A DNA stretch of 36,296 bases. It comes from Modestobacter altitudinis (GTDB lineage: Bacteria > Actinomycetota > Actinomycetes > Mycobacteriales > Geodermatophilaceae). A program made the position numbers and the translations under genes. The stretch covers positions 1 through 36,296 of the forward strand of contig NZ_SJEW01000049.1 of NCBI RefSeq assembly GCF_005930475.1. Reading direction: 5' to 3'. Shown here piece after piece: positions 1-7,592 of this stretch. The notes beneath the pieces are model-generated. The model was not told where the DNA came from, did no database searches, and was given only the letters and a program-made list of their open reading frames with translations. Each line of letters starts with the position of its first letter. The first letter of the stretch is position 1.

Positions 1-1
1 C

Positions 2-1045
2 CCGTTGGTCGTGAGCGCCGACCCCGTCCTGCTCGACGACCTCCTCCGGTTGCTGGCCGCCGCCGGCACGACCGCCGAGCTCACCAGCGGGGGAGGCGCG
101 CTGCGGCGCGCGCACCGCGATGCGCCGCTGGTGCTGGTGGGTGCGGATGCGCTGGCCAGTGCCCCGGTGCGTGCGCTGCCACGCCGGCCGGGGCTGCTCG
201 TCGTGGTCGGCGGCGCCCCGGACGCCGAGGTCTGGCCCGCTGCCGTCGCGGTCGGGGCCGAGCGCGTCGTCGTCCTGCCCCAGGACGAGACGTGGCTGGT
301 CGAGCGGGTCGCGGCCGCCGTCCGGGCGCCGGTGCGGCCCGGCTGGCTGGTCGCGGTCGGCGGCGCCTGCGGTGGTGCCGGCGCCAGCACGCTGGCCACG
401 GCGCTCGCCCTGGCCGCGCGCGCGGGCGGCGGCCCGGACGTGCTGCTGGTGGACGGGGACGGGTGGGCGGCCGGACTGGACCTGCTGCTGGGCGCCGAGT
501 GGGCGCCGGGGCTGCGCTGGCCGGAGCTGAGCGGGATCAGCGGTCGGGTGGCCGGACCCGCGCTGGTCGCCGCGCTGCCCGAGGCCTGCGGTGTCCCGGT
601 CCTCGCGGCGTCCCGGGACGAGCCGCAGGAGGTGCCGGTCGAGGCGCTGCTGGCCGTCACCACCGGCGCCCGGGACAGCGGCTGCGGGGTCGTCGTCGAC
701 CTGCCCGTCCGCGGTGCCGGCACCGACGGCGTGCTCGCCGAGACCGACCTGGCCGTGCTGCTGGTGCCCGCCCGGCTGCGGGCCGCGGCGGCCGCCCGGG
801 TCCTGCTGGCCGGCGAGCGCAGCCCCTGGGCGTCCGCCCTGCTGGTCAGCCGTCCGGTCCCGGGCGGGCTGACCCGCGCCGAGATCGCCGGCGTGCTGGG
901 CCGGCCGGTGTTCGCCGAGCTCGTCGCCGACCGGTCGGCGGTGGCGCGGAGCGAGCGGGGTGAACCGCCGTCGGTGGCCGCGCGGTCGCCGTTCGGGCTG
1001 CTCAGCCGGCAGGTGCTGGCCCAGCTCCCGAGGCGCGCGGCATGA
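2..1045 (+). CDS. CpaE/Ssd-like ParA-family protein of the Tad pilus locus (5' partial)
   Basis: This is an ATPase-like protein of the MinD/ParA superfamily, of the kind that heads actinobacterial tad operons (called Ssd in mycobacteria, CpaE-like elsewhere). These proteins are thought to position or assist the pilus machine at the membrane. The first in-frame codons read PLVVSADPVLLDD, which is already the receiver-like N-terminal domain. The true start therefore probably lies upstream of the window, and the TTG and GTG near base 5-11 are poor starts. The nucleotide-binding loop is CGGAGAST (about residues 124-131 of the visible part) and lacks the usual Walker lysine. It is followed by an A'-like DGDGWAAGLD. 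The missing lysine makes strong ATP hydrolysis doubtful. The stop overlaps the start of tadA (ATGA), so the two are translationally coupled. Family call is good; the exact role is inferred from context. Confidence 0.8.
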   Translation, partial: PLVVSADPVLLDDLLRLLAAAGTTAELTSGGGALRRAHRDAPLVLVGADALASAPVRALPRRPGLLVVVGGAPDAEVWPAAVAVGAERVVVLPQDETWLVERVAAAVRAPVRPGWLVAVGGACGGAGASTLATALALAARAGGGPDVLLVDGDGWAAGLDLLLGAEWAPGLRWPELSGISGRVAGPALVAALPEACGVPVLAASRDEPQEVPVEALLAVTTGARDSGCGVVVDLPVRGAGTDGVLAETDLAVLLVPARLRAAAAARVLLAGERSPWASALLVSRPVPGGLTRAEIAGVLGRPVFAELVADRSAVARSERGEPPSVAARSPFGLLSRQVLAQLPRRAA

Positions 1046-2193
1046 CCGGGTCGGCTGCGCCGCTGGTCGAGCGGGTGCGCGCCCGGCTGGCCGGCGGGGC
1101 GGGCACCCCGAGCGCGGTCACCGTCGCGACGCTGGTGCGGGAGGAGGCCGGGGGGCTGCTGGGCGACCGCGGCGTGCTGTCCGCCGTGCGGGCCGCGACC
1201 GACGAGCTGTCCGGGGCCGGGGTGCTCGAACCCCTGCTGCGGTTGCCCGGGATCACCGACGTGCTGGTCAACGGCCCGGACGCCGTCTGGATCGACCGGG
1301 GTTCCGGCCTGGAGCCGGTCGAGGTCCGCTTCCCCGACGAGGCGGCGGTCCGCCGTCTCGCGGTGCGGCTGGCCGCCTCGGCCGGGCGGCGGCTGGACGA
1401 CGCGGCACCGTGGGTGGACGCCGGGCTGCCCGACGGCACCCGGCTGCACGCCGTCCTCCCGCCGGTGTCCGGGTCGGGCACCTGCCTGTCGCTGCGGGTG
1501 CTGCGCCGAGCGGCGCTCCCGTTCGCCGAGCTCGCCGACCGCGGGGCCTTCCCCGGCGCCTCGGCCGACCTGCTGAGCGCGGTGGTGGCGACCCGGCTGG
1601 CGTTCCTGGTCACCGGCGGCACCGGCACGGGCAAGACCACGGTGCTCTCCGCGCTGCTCGGGGTGGCCGATCCCGGTGAGCGGGTGGTGCTCTGCGAGGA
1701 CGCCCCCGAGCTCGCGCCGCCGCACCCGCACGTGGTCCGGCTGCTCACGCGCCCGCCGAACGTGGAGGCCGCGGGCGCGGTCACCCTGCGCGACCTGGTC
1801 CGGCAGGCACTGCGGATGCGACCGGACCGGCTGGTGGTCGGCGAGGTGCGCGGCGGGGAGGTCGTCGACCTGCTGGCCGCGCTCAACACCGGGCACGACG
1901 GCGGGTGCGGCACCGTGCACGTCAACCGGGCGGCGGACCTGCCCGCCCGGCTCGAGGCCCTCGGGGAGGCAGCCGGGCTGGGCCGGGCGGCGGTGCACAG
2001 CCAGGTGGCGGCCGCGCTCGCCGTCGTCGTCCACCTGCGCCGCGGGCCGTCCGGACGGCACGTCGCGGAGCTCGGCGTCGTCCGCCGGCGCGGCGAGCTG
2101 ATCGAGGTCGTGGCGGGCTGGCGGGCCGACGGTGGGGCCTGCCCCGCGCGCGACGAGCTCGCCGCCCTGCTGCAGTGCCCGGCGCCGGGATGA
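1042..2193 (+). CDS. tadA: TadA/CpaF-type secretion ATPase
   Basis: This is the cytoplasmic hexameric ATPase that powers Flp/Tad pilus assembly (GspE/VirB11 superfamily). It has 383 residues. The N-terminal domain carries the family signature ITDVLVNGPDAVWIDR (about 71-86). The Walker A loop is GGTGTGKT (192-199), the Asp-box region is CEDAPEL (about 218-224) and the Walker B region is DRLVVGEVRGGE (about 262-273). HVNRAADLPARLEAL near 293 corresponds to the His-box segment. The length is normal for compact actinobacterial TadA proteins. ATGA overlaps at both ends couple it to the CpaE-like gene and to tadB. The gene matches Rv3659c of M. tuberculosis in order and type. Confidence 0.93.
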   Translation: MTGSAAPLVERVRARLAGGAGTPSAVTVATLVREEAGGLLGDRGVLSAVRAATDELSGAGVLEPLLRLPGITDVLVNGPDAVWIDRGSGLEPVEVRFPDEAAVRRLAVRLAASAGRRLDDAAPWVDAGLPDGTRLHAVLPPVSGSGTCLSLRVLRRAALPFAELADRGAFPGASADLLSAVVATRLAFLVTGGTGTGKTTVLSALLGVADPGERVVLCEDAPELAPPHPHVVRLLTRPPNVEAAGAVTLRDLVRQALRMRPDRLVVGEVRGGEVVDLLAALNTGHDGGCGTVHVNRAADLPARLEALGEAAGLGRAAVHSQVAAALAVVVHLRRGPSGRHVAELGVVRRRGELIEVVAGWRADGGACPARDELAALLQCPAPG

Positions 2194-2984
2194 CCGCGGC
2201 GCTGCTCTGCCTGTCCGCTGCGATGCTCGGCTGGCCGACCGCACGGCGGGCCAGCCGGCTGGCGGGGCGCCCCGGCGGTCCGCTGCCCGGGCCGGGCGTC
2301 GCCGAGCTGCTGGGGGGCCGCGCCGGCGCCGTGGCCCCTGCGCTGGCGGCCGGCACCGCAGCGGCGGTCCTGTCCACGCCCGTCGTCGCCGTGCTGGCCG
2401 CGGTGTGCGGACTGGCCGCCGGGCACGCGCTCCGGCGGCGGGCGGCGGCGTCCGCGGCCGAGCGGTGCAGCCGCGCGCTGATCGAGGGGCTGGGTGCGCT
2501 CGCCGCCGAGCTGCGGGCCGGCCGTCCACTGGCCGAGGCGACGGCCACGGCATTGGACTGCTGCCCGGACCCGGCCACCGCCGCCGCCCTCGGGCCGGTG
2601 CTGCGGCTGGGCGAGGCGCCGCCGGGCCGGGCCGGCGACGAGCCCGCCCGGGCGCTGCTGCGGATCGCCGCGGCGGTGCGGCTCAGCGCGCACACCGGCT
2701 GCTCGCTGGCCGGGGTGGTGGGTGCCGTCGAGGACGACCTGCGGGCCCGGCTGCACGCGGAGCAGGAGCTGAGCTCGGCGGTCGCCGGCCCCCGAGCCAG
2801 CGCGACGGTGCTGGCCGGGCTGCCGGTGCTCGGGCTGCTGATGGGCAGCGGGGTCGGGGCCGATCCGTGGCGGGTGCTGACCACGACCGGCTCCGGGACG
2901 GTGCTGCTCGTGCTGGGGGTGGCGCTGGAGCTGGCCGGGACGGTGTGGTCGGCCCGGCTGGTGCGCCGCGCCGTCCAGCGGTGA
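2190..2984 (+). CDS. tadB: TadB-like pilus assembly membrane protein (T2SF domain)
   Basis: This is an inner-membrane platform protein of the Tad pilus, in the type II secretion F-domain family, expected to dock TadA. The start is the ATG overlapping the tadA stop, giving 264 residues. The N-terminal half has hydrophobic segments (VAPALAAGTAAAVLSTPVVAV and following). The cytoplasmic T2SF helices contain the typical pattern AELRAGRPLAEA, then LRIAAAVRLSAHTGCSLAGV. The last third has two membrane segments (VLAGLPVLGLLMGSGVG and GTVLLVLGVALELAG). A longer upstream reading of the same frame only runs antisense or in an alternate frame through tadA and is not supported. The GTG of tadC overlaps the stop. 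Confidence 0.88.
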   Translation: MTAALLCLSAAMLGWPTARRASRLAGRPGGPLPGPGVAELLGGRAGAVAPALAAGTAAAVLSTPVVAVLAAVCGLAAGHALRRRAAASAAERCSRALIEGLGALAAELRAGRPLAEATATALDCCPDPATAAALGPVLRLGEAPPGRAGDEPARALLRIAAAVRLSAHTGCSLAGVVGAVEDDLRARLHAEQELSSAVAGPRASATVLAGLPVLGLLMGSGVGADPWRVLTTTGSGTVLLVLGVALELAGTVWSARLVRRAVQR

Positions 2985-3715
2985 GTGCTGCCGCGGCGGC
3001 CGCGCTGGCGGCGGCGCTGCTGCTCTGGGTGCCGCCGGGCTCGGCCCGCCGGGAGCGGCTGCGGGCGGTCCTGCCGGCCGCGGCACACCGGACGCGGTCG
3101 CGCCCGCGGGTGCCGGGCGGGCCGCCCGGCACCGGGCGCCGGTGGGCGGAGGCGGGCGCCGCCGCGGCCGGGGTCTTCCTGCTCCTCGGCGGGGGCCCGG
3201 GCGCCGCGCTCGCCGGTGTCGGCGTCGGCGTCGGGCTGGAGCGGCTGCTGCGGCGGTCGGGCGCCCCGCCGGACCCGGGCTCGCGGCTGGCCCGCGACCT
3301 GCCGGTGGCGTGCGACCTGCTCGCCGTCTGCCTGACCGCCGGCACCCCGGTCGGCTCGGCACTCACCGCCGTCGGCGACGCGGTGTCCGGGCCGCTGGGG
3401 GAGCGGCTGGCCGAGGTCGGCGCCCTGTACCGGCTCGGGGCCGCGCCGCGGCGCGCGTGGACGGGGTCGCCACCACCGCTGGACGTGCTGGGCCGGACGC
3501 TGGTGCGCGCGGGGGAGTCCGGCTCGGCGGTCGTGCCGGCGCTGCAGCGGCTGGCAGCGGACCTGCGCAGCAGCGCCCGGAGCGAGACCGAGGCGGCGGT
3601 GCGCCGGGCGGGGGTCTGGGTCCTCGCCCCGCTGGGTGTGTGCTTCCTCCCCGCGTTCCTCTGCCTGGGTGTCGTCCCGCTCGTGCTCGGCATCGCCGCC
3701 GACGTCTTCGGCTGA
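2981..3715 (+). CDS. tadC: TadC-like pilus assembly membrane protein (T2SF domain)
   Basis: This is the second T2SF-domain platform protein of the pilus machine and probably partners TadB. The GTG at 2981 overlaps the tadB stop (GTGA) and yields 244 residues. A hydrophobic N-terminus (AALAAALLLWVPPG) is followed by a Gly/Ala-rich membrane segment around 60-85. The T2SF core reads DLPVACDLLAVCLTAGTPVGSAL, with LGRTLVRAGESGSAVVPALQRLAADLR later. The C-terminal membrane segment is LAPLGVCFLPAFLCLGVVPLVLGI. In actinobacteria TadB and TadC are short, as here. It closes the tightly overlapping four-gene block, and a 156-bp gap precedes the pilin genes. Confidence 0.87.
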   Translation: MSAAAAAALAAALLLWVPPGSARRERLRAVLPAAAHRTRSRPRVPGGPPGTGRRWAEAGAAAAGVFLLLGGGPGAALAGVGVGVGLERLLRRSGAPPDPGSRLARDLPVACDLLAVCLTAGTPVGSALTAVGDAVSGPLGERLAEVGALYRLGAAPRRAWTGSPPPLDVLGRTLVRAGESGSAVVPALQRLAADLRSSARSETEAAVRRAGVWVLAPLGVCFLPAFLCLGVVPLVLGIAADVFG

Positions 3716-3751
3716 CGCCGCGCCGTCCCTGCACGTCACCGCCCCCTGCGG

Positions 3752-3789
3752 GCGCCGTCGTCCACAGCCGGGGGTGCCCTCCACAACCC
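3752..3789 (-). promoter_or_regulatory. 38-bp motif with two TGTGGA boxes, copy 1
   Basis: On the minus strand this reads GGGTTGTGGA, then 11 variable bases, then GCTGTGGACGACGGCGC. The same two blocks with the same 11-base spacing occur at 9889-9926 on the plus strand. The TGTGGA boxes form a direct repeat with a 19-base period. The element sits in the gap between tadC and the pilin gene, 82 bases before the pilin start. It could be a regulator site, or a small mobile or structural repeat. The two copies are certain; the function is not. Confidence 0.6.
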
Positions 3790-3871
3790 GGCCGCGGACC
3801 TGGGCCGATAGGCCCGTGACCAGCAGGCTCATCAGCGACGGGCCGGCAGGCGGCCCGGTGGAGGTGGGGAC

Positions 3872-4099
3872 ATGGGGATCAGGTCGCAGCAGGGGTCGGC
3901 AGCGCGAAGGCGGGCCGCGCTGGCCCGCCGGTGGGCGCAGGTCCGGACGGGCGAGGAGGGCATGAGCACCGCCGAGTACGCCGTGGGCACCGTGGCAGCC
4001 TGCGCGTTCGCGGCCGTCCTCTACCAGGTGGTCACCGGCGGCTCCGTGGTCACCGCGCTCGGCGACCTGGTGCAGTCCGCCCTGGCCACGCTCTCCTGA
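3872..4099 (+). CDS. DUF4244 / Flp-like small pilin
   Basis: This is a short type IV-pilin-like protein and probably the main fibre subunit of the Tad pilus. It has 75 residues. A basic leader of about 30 residues ends in EEG, followed by MSTAEYA and a hydrophobic stretch. That is a prepilin peptidase site: cleavage after Gly with Glu at position +5 of the mature chain. The mature protein would be only about 45 residues, normal for Flp pilins. The ATG at 3872 is preceded by GGAGGTGGGG (3860-3869), a strong ribosome site. It matches Rv3656c in position. No prepilin peptidase gene is seen in the window. Confidence 0.85.
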   Translation: MGIRSQQGSAARRRAALARRWAQVRTGEEGMSTAEYAVGTVAACAFAAVLYQVVTGGSVVTALGDLVQSALATLS

Positions 4100-4105
4100 G
4101 CCGTC

Positions 4106-4501
4106 GTGCGCTCCCGCCGCCCCGTCGGCCGATCCGAGGCCGGGATGGTGACCGCCGAGACGGCCGTCGTGCTGCCGGTCCTGCTGTTCGTCCTGGCCGG
4201 AGCCGTCGCCGCGGTCGTGGTCGTCGGTGCCCAGCTGCGCTGCGTGGACGCCGCCCGCGAGGCGACCCGCGCGGCGTCGCGCGGCGAGCCCGGCGCGGTC
4301 GCGGCGGCGATCGCCGCCGAGGCCGCTCCCCGGGGCGCTGTCATCGAGTTCGGCGGTGACGGCGAGACGGTCCGGGTGACCGTCTCGGCGACGGTGTCAC
4401 CGCTGGGACCGCTGCCCTGGCACGTCGCGGTCTCGGCCACTGCCACCGCGCTGCGCGAGCCGGCCTCCGACCCGGCCACAGCGGGGAGTGCGGTCCCGTG
4501 A
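4106..4501 (+). CDS. TadE-like minor pseudopilin
   Basis: This is a TadE-family protein with a pilin-like N-terminus that usually contributes to Tad pilus biogenesis. It starts with GTG at 4106, six bases after the pilin stop, and has 131 residues. A short leader ends in EAG, followed by MVTAETAVVLPVLLFVL, again giving Gly cleavage and Glu at +5. The typical TadE continuation is AQLRCVDAAREATRAASRG. The remainder is a small beta-rich periplasmic or secreted part. It matches Rv3655c. The stop overlaps the GTG start of the next gene. Confidence 0.85.
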   Translation: MRSRRPVGRSEAGMVTAETAVVLPVLLFVLAGAVAAVVVVGAQLRCVDAAREATRAASRGEPGAVAAAIAAEAAPRGAVIEFGGDGETVRVTVSATVSPLGPLPWHVAVSATATALREPASDPATAGSAVP

Positions 4502-4884
4502 CGTCGTTGCGTCGGGCCGGCGAGCGGGGCTCGGCCACCGTGTGGACCGTCGCGCTGTCCGCGGTCCTCGCGGTGGTGGGCGCAGCGGTGCTGCTGGTCG
4601 GTGCCGCGGTGGTCGCCCGGCACCGGGCGAGCACGGCCGCGGACCTGGCCGCCCTGGCGGCGGCGGGCAGGGCGGTCCAGGGCGAGCCGGACCCGTGCGC
4701 GGCGGCCCACGAGGTGGCCGAGGCCAACGGTGCCACCGTCGACTCCTGCGCGGTCAGCGCAGCGGCGGTGGTGGAGCTGCGGGTGCACGTCCCGGTCCGG
4801 CTCGGCCCGCTCGGCGTCGTGGACGCGCGTGCCCGGGCCCGTGCCGGGCCGGCACCGCCCGAGGACGGCCCGGCCGCAGCGACG
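4498..4884 (+). CDS. Rv3654c-like TadE-family protein, no own stop codon
   Basis: This is the last gene of the tad operon, similar in type and place to mycobacterial Rv3654c. It has a GTG start overlapping the tadE-like stop. The N-terminus is GERGSATVWTVALSAVLAVVGAAVLLVGAAV, one pilin-like membrane helix. Next comes ASTAADLAALAAAG and two cysteines (about residues 62 and 84), ending in VDARARARAGPAPP. The supported protein is about 120-130 residues. No in-frame stop occurs there: the frame runs on antisense through the whole convergent helicase gene to 7431, and the two other forward frames give no nearby stop either. The end given is where similarity stops and the helicase stop codon begins. 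Either the stop was lost or the real product has a long antisense-coded tail. Confidence 0.6.
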
Positions 4885-7395
4885 TCAGAAGACCAGGTCG
4901 TCGGGGTCGCGCTCGGGCTCGGCCGGCACCTCGTCGGTCGTCGCGGCCACCTCCGGCGCTGCCGGGCTGCTGGTGCCGAACAGACCCGGCCGGGGGGCCG
5001 GTCGACGGGTCACCTCCGCCTCCTGCGCCGTCAGCGCGGGGGCGGTGGCGAGCTCGTCCAGGACGACGTCGAGCACCCGGACCGCGCCGGCCTTGTCCAG
5101 CGGGTCGTTGCCGTTGCCGCACTTGGGCGACTGCACGCACGACGGGCAGCCGGACTCGCACTCGCAGCTGGCCACCGTGGCCCGGGTCGCCTGCAGCCAG
5201 TCGCGCAGCACCGCGTACCCACGCTCGGCGAAGCCGGCACCGCCGGGATGACCGTCGTAGACCACGATCGTCGCCGTGCCGGTGTCCGGGTGCAGGGCCG
5301 TGGAGATGCCGCCGAGGTCCCAGCGGTCGCAGGTGGCCAGCAGCGGCAGGATCCCGATCGACGCGTGCTCGGCGGCGTGCAGCGAGCCGGGCAGCGCGGT
5401 CTCGTCCACGTCGGCCCGCTCCACGGCCCGGTCGCTGAGGGTCAGCCACACCGCCCGGGTGCGCAGCTGCCGGGCGGGGAGGTCGAGCGGGAACTCCGCG
5501 AGCACCTCCCCGGTGCCGATCCGCCGCCGCTGGTAGGCCACCACCTGGTTGGTGACGTCCACGACGCCGGTGTGCGCGGTGACCGCCCCGAGCCGGCGGG
5601 TCCGGTCGGTCGACACGATGGAGAGGTCCACGACGTCGCGGGCGACCGTCGTCCACTCCGGGCTCTCCGGGTGCACGACGGCGCAGGCGTCCTCGATGTC
5701 GAACTCGTCGACGACGTAGGTCTCGCCGCGGTGCACGTAGAGCGCACCGGTGTGCACGGTGGCGTGGGAGGCATCGCCGTCCACCGTGCCCAGCAACCGC
5801 CCGGTCGCGCCCTCGATGATCGACACGGGGGCGGTGCCGCTGCCGCGGATGTCGACGTCCGGCCGGCCCCGGCCCGCCCAGTACCAGCCGGTCGGCCGCG
5901 CTCGGAGCAGCCCGTCGGCGACGAGCTCGGTCACCTGGGCCTCGGCCACGTCACCGCCGAAGTCGGCGAGGTCCGCAGGTGCCAGCGGCAGCTCGGCGGC
6001 CGCGCAGCACAGCTGGGGGCCGAGCACGTAGGGGTTCGCCGGGTCGGTCACCGTCGCCTCGACGGGTCGGCCGAACACCGCCTGCGGGTGGTGGGCCAGG
6101 TAGTGGTCCAGCGGGTCGTCGCGGGCGACGAACACGACCAGCGACTCGTTCTGCGCCCGCCCGGCCCGGCCGGCCTGCTGCCACATCGAGGCCAGCGTGC
6201 CGGGGTAGCCGGCGAGCACCACGGCGTCCAGGCCGGCGATGTCGATGCCCAGCTCCAGAGCGTTGGTGGTGGCCACGCCCAGCAGTGCCCCGCTGGACAG
6301 CGACCGCTCCAGCTCCCGGCGTTCCTCGGGCAGGTAGCCACCGCGGTAGGAGTCGACCCGCGACACCAGGTCCGCCCGGCCCCGCGACCGCAGCACGGCG
6401 CGGGCCTGCTCGGCCACCGACTCCGCGCCGCGGCGGGACCGGACGAAGGCCAGGGTGCGGGCGTTCTGCTCGACCAGGTCGGCCAGCAGCCCGGCGGCGT
6501 CCGCGGCGGCCGAGCGCCGCACCGGGGCGCCGTGCTCGCCGGTCTTCTCCGTCAGCGGCGGCTCCCACAGGGCGAAGGTGGCCCCCGGCCGCGGCGACCC
6601 GTCGTCGGTCACCGCCGTCACCGGGGCTCCGACCAGCCGGCTGGCGGCCGCGGCCGGGTCCGCCACGGTCGCCGAGGCCAGCACGAACACCGGCTCGGCT
6701 CCGTAGCGGCGGCAGATCCGGCGCAGCCGGCGCAGCACGTGCCCGACGTGGGAACCGAAGACCCCCCGGTAGGCGTGGCACTCGTCGATCACGACGTAGG
6801 CCACCCGGCGCAGCGTGCTCGACCACTTCTGGTGGGCGGGGAGGATCCCGCGGTGCAGCATGTCGGGGTTGGTGACGATCCAGCGAGAGTGCCGTCGGAC
6901 CCAGTCCCGCTCGTCGGTCGGGGTGTCCCCGTCGTAGGCGGCCGGGCGCACCGAGGCGTCGGCGAGGGCGTCGACGGAGGCGAGCTGGTCACGGGCCAGG
7001 GCCTTGGTGGGTGCCAGGTACAGGACGCACGCCCGGGGGTCCTCGGCCAGCGCGGTGAGCGCCGGCAGCTGGTAGGCCAGCGACTTCCCCGACGCGGTGC
7101 CGGTGGCGACGACGACGTGCGAGCCGGCCCGGGCCAGCTCGGCGGCGGCCACCTGGTGGCCGAAGGGCTCCAGCACGCCGCGCTCGGCCAGCCGGGTTCG
7201 CAGCGGCTCGCCCACCCAGGCCGGCCACGGGGCGAACCGGGCGGGCCGGACCGGCAGCCGGTGGACGTGGGTGACCGGGTCGTCCTCGGGCTCCGTGCCC
7301 GCCAGCAGCGCAGCGAGCAGCTCCGTGCCGGGGAGGGCGGCGACGGCGGGCTCGGGCCCCTCGGCCGGTTGCCCGACGGAGCGCAGGGACGTCAC
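4885..7395 (-). CDS. DEAD/DEAH helicase with DUF1998 (MrfA/YprA-like)
   Basis: This is a superfamily 2 DNA helicase of 836 residues, related to B. subtilis MrfA (YprA) and in position to Rv3649. MrfA acts in repair of mitomycin-type lesions; a repair role here is inferred from the family. Motif I is ATGTASGKS (97-105) and motif II is DECH (204-207). Motif VI-like GRAGRAQ lies in the second RecA domain. The C-terminal DUF1998 part carries a four-cysteine cluster, CESGCPSC and PKCGNG (about residues 744-762), expected to bind zinc. The start is GTG at 7395, with AGTGGTGAG just upstream. It converges with the tad operon and diverges from hppA. A perfect 8-bp inverted repeat lies 14 bases before its start. 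Confidence 0.9.
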   Translation of the reverse strand: MTSLRSVGQPAEGPEPAVAALPGTELLAALLAGTEPEDDPVTHVHRLPVRPARFAPWPAWVGEPLRTRLAERGVLEPFGHQVAAAELARAGSHVVVATGTASGKSLAYQLPALTALAEDPRACVLYLAPTKALARDQLASVDALADASVRPAAYDGDTPTDERDWVRRHSRWIVTNPDMLHRGILPAHQKWSSTLRRVAYVVIDECHAYRGVFGSHVGHVLRRLRRICRRYGAEPVFVLASATVADPAAAASRLVGAPVTAVTDDGSPRPGATFALWEPPLTEKTGEHGAPVRRSAAADAAGLLADLVEQNARTLAFVRSRRGAESVAEQARAVLRSRGRADLVSRVDSYRGGYLPEERRELERSLSSGALLGVATTNALELGIDIAGLDAVVLAGYPGTLASMWQQAGRAGRAQNESLVVFVARDDPLDHYLAHHPQAVFGRPVEATVTDPANPYVLGPQLCCAAAELPLAPADLADFGGDVAEAQVTELVADGLLRARPTGWYWAGRGRPDVDIRGSGTAPVSIIEGATGRLLGTVDGDASHATVHTGALYVHRGETYVVDEFDIEDACAVVHPESPEWTTVARDVVDLSIVSTDRTRRLGAVTAHTGVVDVTNQVVAYQRRRIGTGEVLAEFPLDLPARQLRTRAVWLTLSDRAVERADVDETALPGSLHAAEHASIGILPLLATCDRWDLGGISTALHPDTGTATIVVYDGHPGGAGFAERGYAVLRDWLQATRATVASCECESGCPSCVQSPKCGNGNDPLDKAGAVRVLDVVLDELATAPALTAQEAEVTRRPAPRPGLFGTSSPAAPEVAATTDEVPAEPERDPDDLVF

Positions 7396-7408
7396 CTCAC
7401 CACTGTCA

Positions 7409-7430
7409 CACCGTGGCGCAACCCACGGTG
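7409..7430. repeat. Perfect inverted repeat upstream of the helicase gene
   Basis: CACCGTGG and CCACGGTG are separated by six bases. The palindrome begins 14 bases upstream of the helicase start, in the divergent helicase/hppA intergenic region. Its size and position would suit a dimeric repressor site or a 5'-UTR hairpin. Confidence 0.55.
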
Positions 7431-7457
7431 AGGGTGGTGGGGGCAGCTGACGCTGGG

Positions 7458-7473
7458 TGTGAACCGGATCACG
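7458..7473. promoter_or_regulatory. CRP/FNR-like operator candidate
   Basis: TGTGA, six bases, TCACG: this matches the CRP-type consensus TGTGA-N6-TCACA at nine of ten fixed positions. It sits 135 bases before hppA and 63 bases before the helicase start, so it could act on either gene. Actinobacterial Crp proteins use this consensus. No regulator gene is in the window. Confidence 0.5.
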
Positions 7474-7592
7474 AACGGGTCTGGCCTTGACGCTGTTCCT
7501 GCGGCACAGTGCGTGCCACGCCGGGCCCTCCCCGCGCGAAGGCCCGGGGGCGCCAGGCGGGTGCGCGCCCCCACCTCGCCGCGGAGGAACAC

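Noticed and set aside
7487-7510. TTGACG at 7487-7492 as the -35 box of an hppA promoter
   Set aside because: No acceptable -10 box occurs at 16-18 bases downstream.
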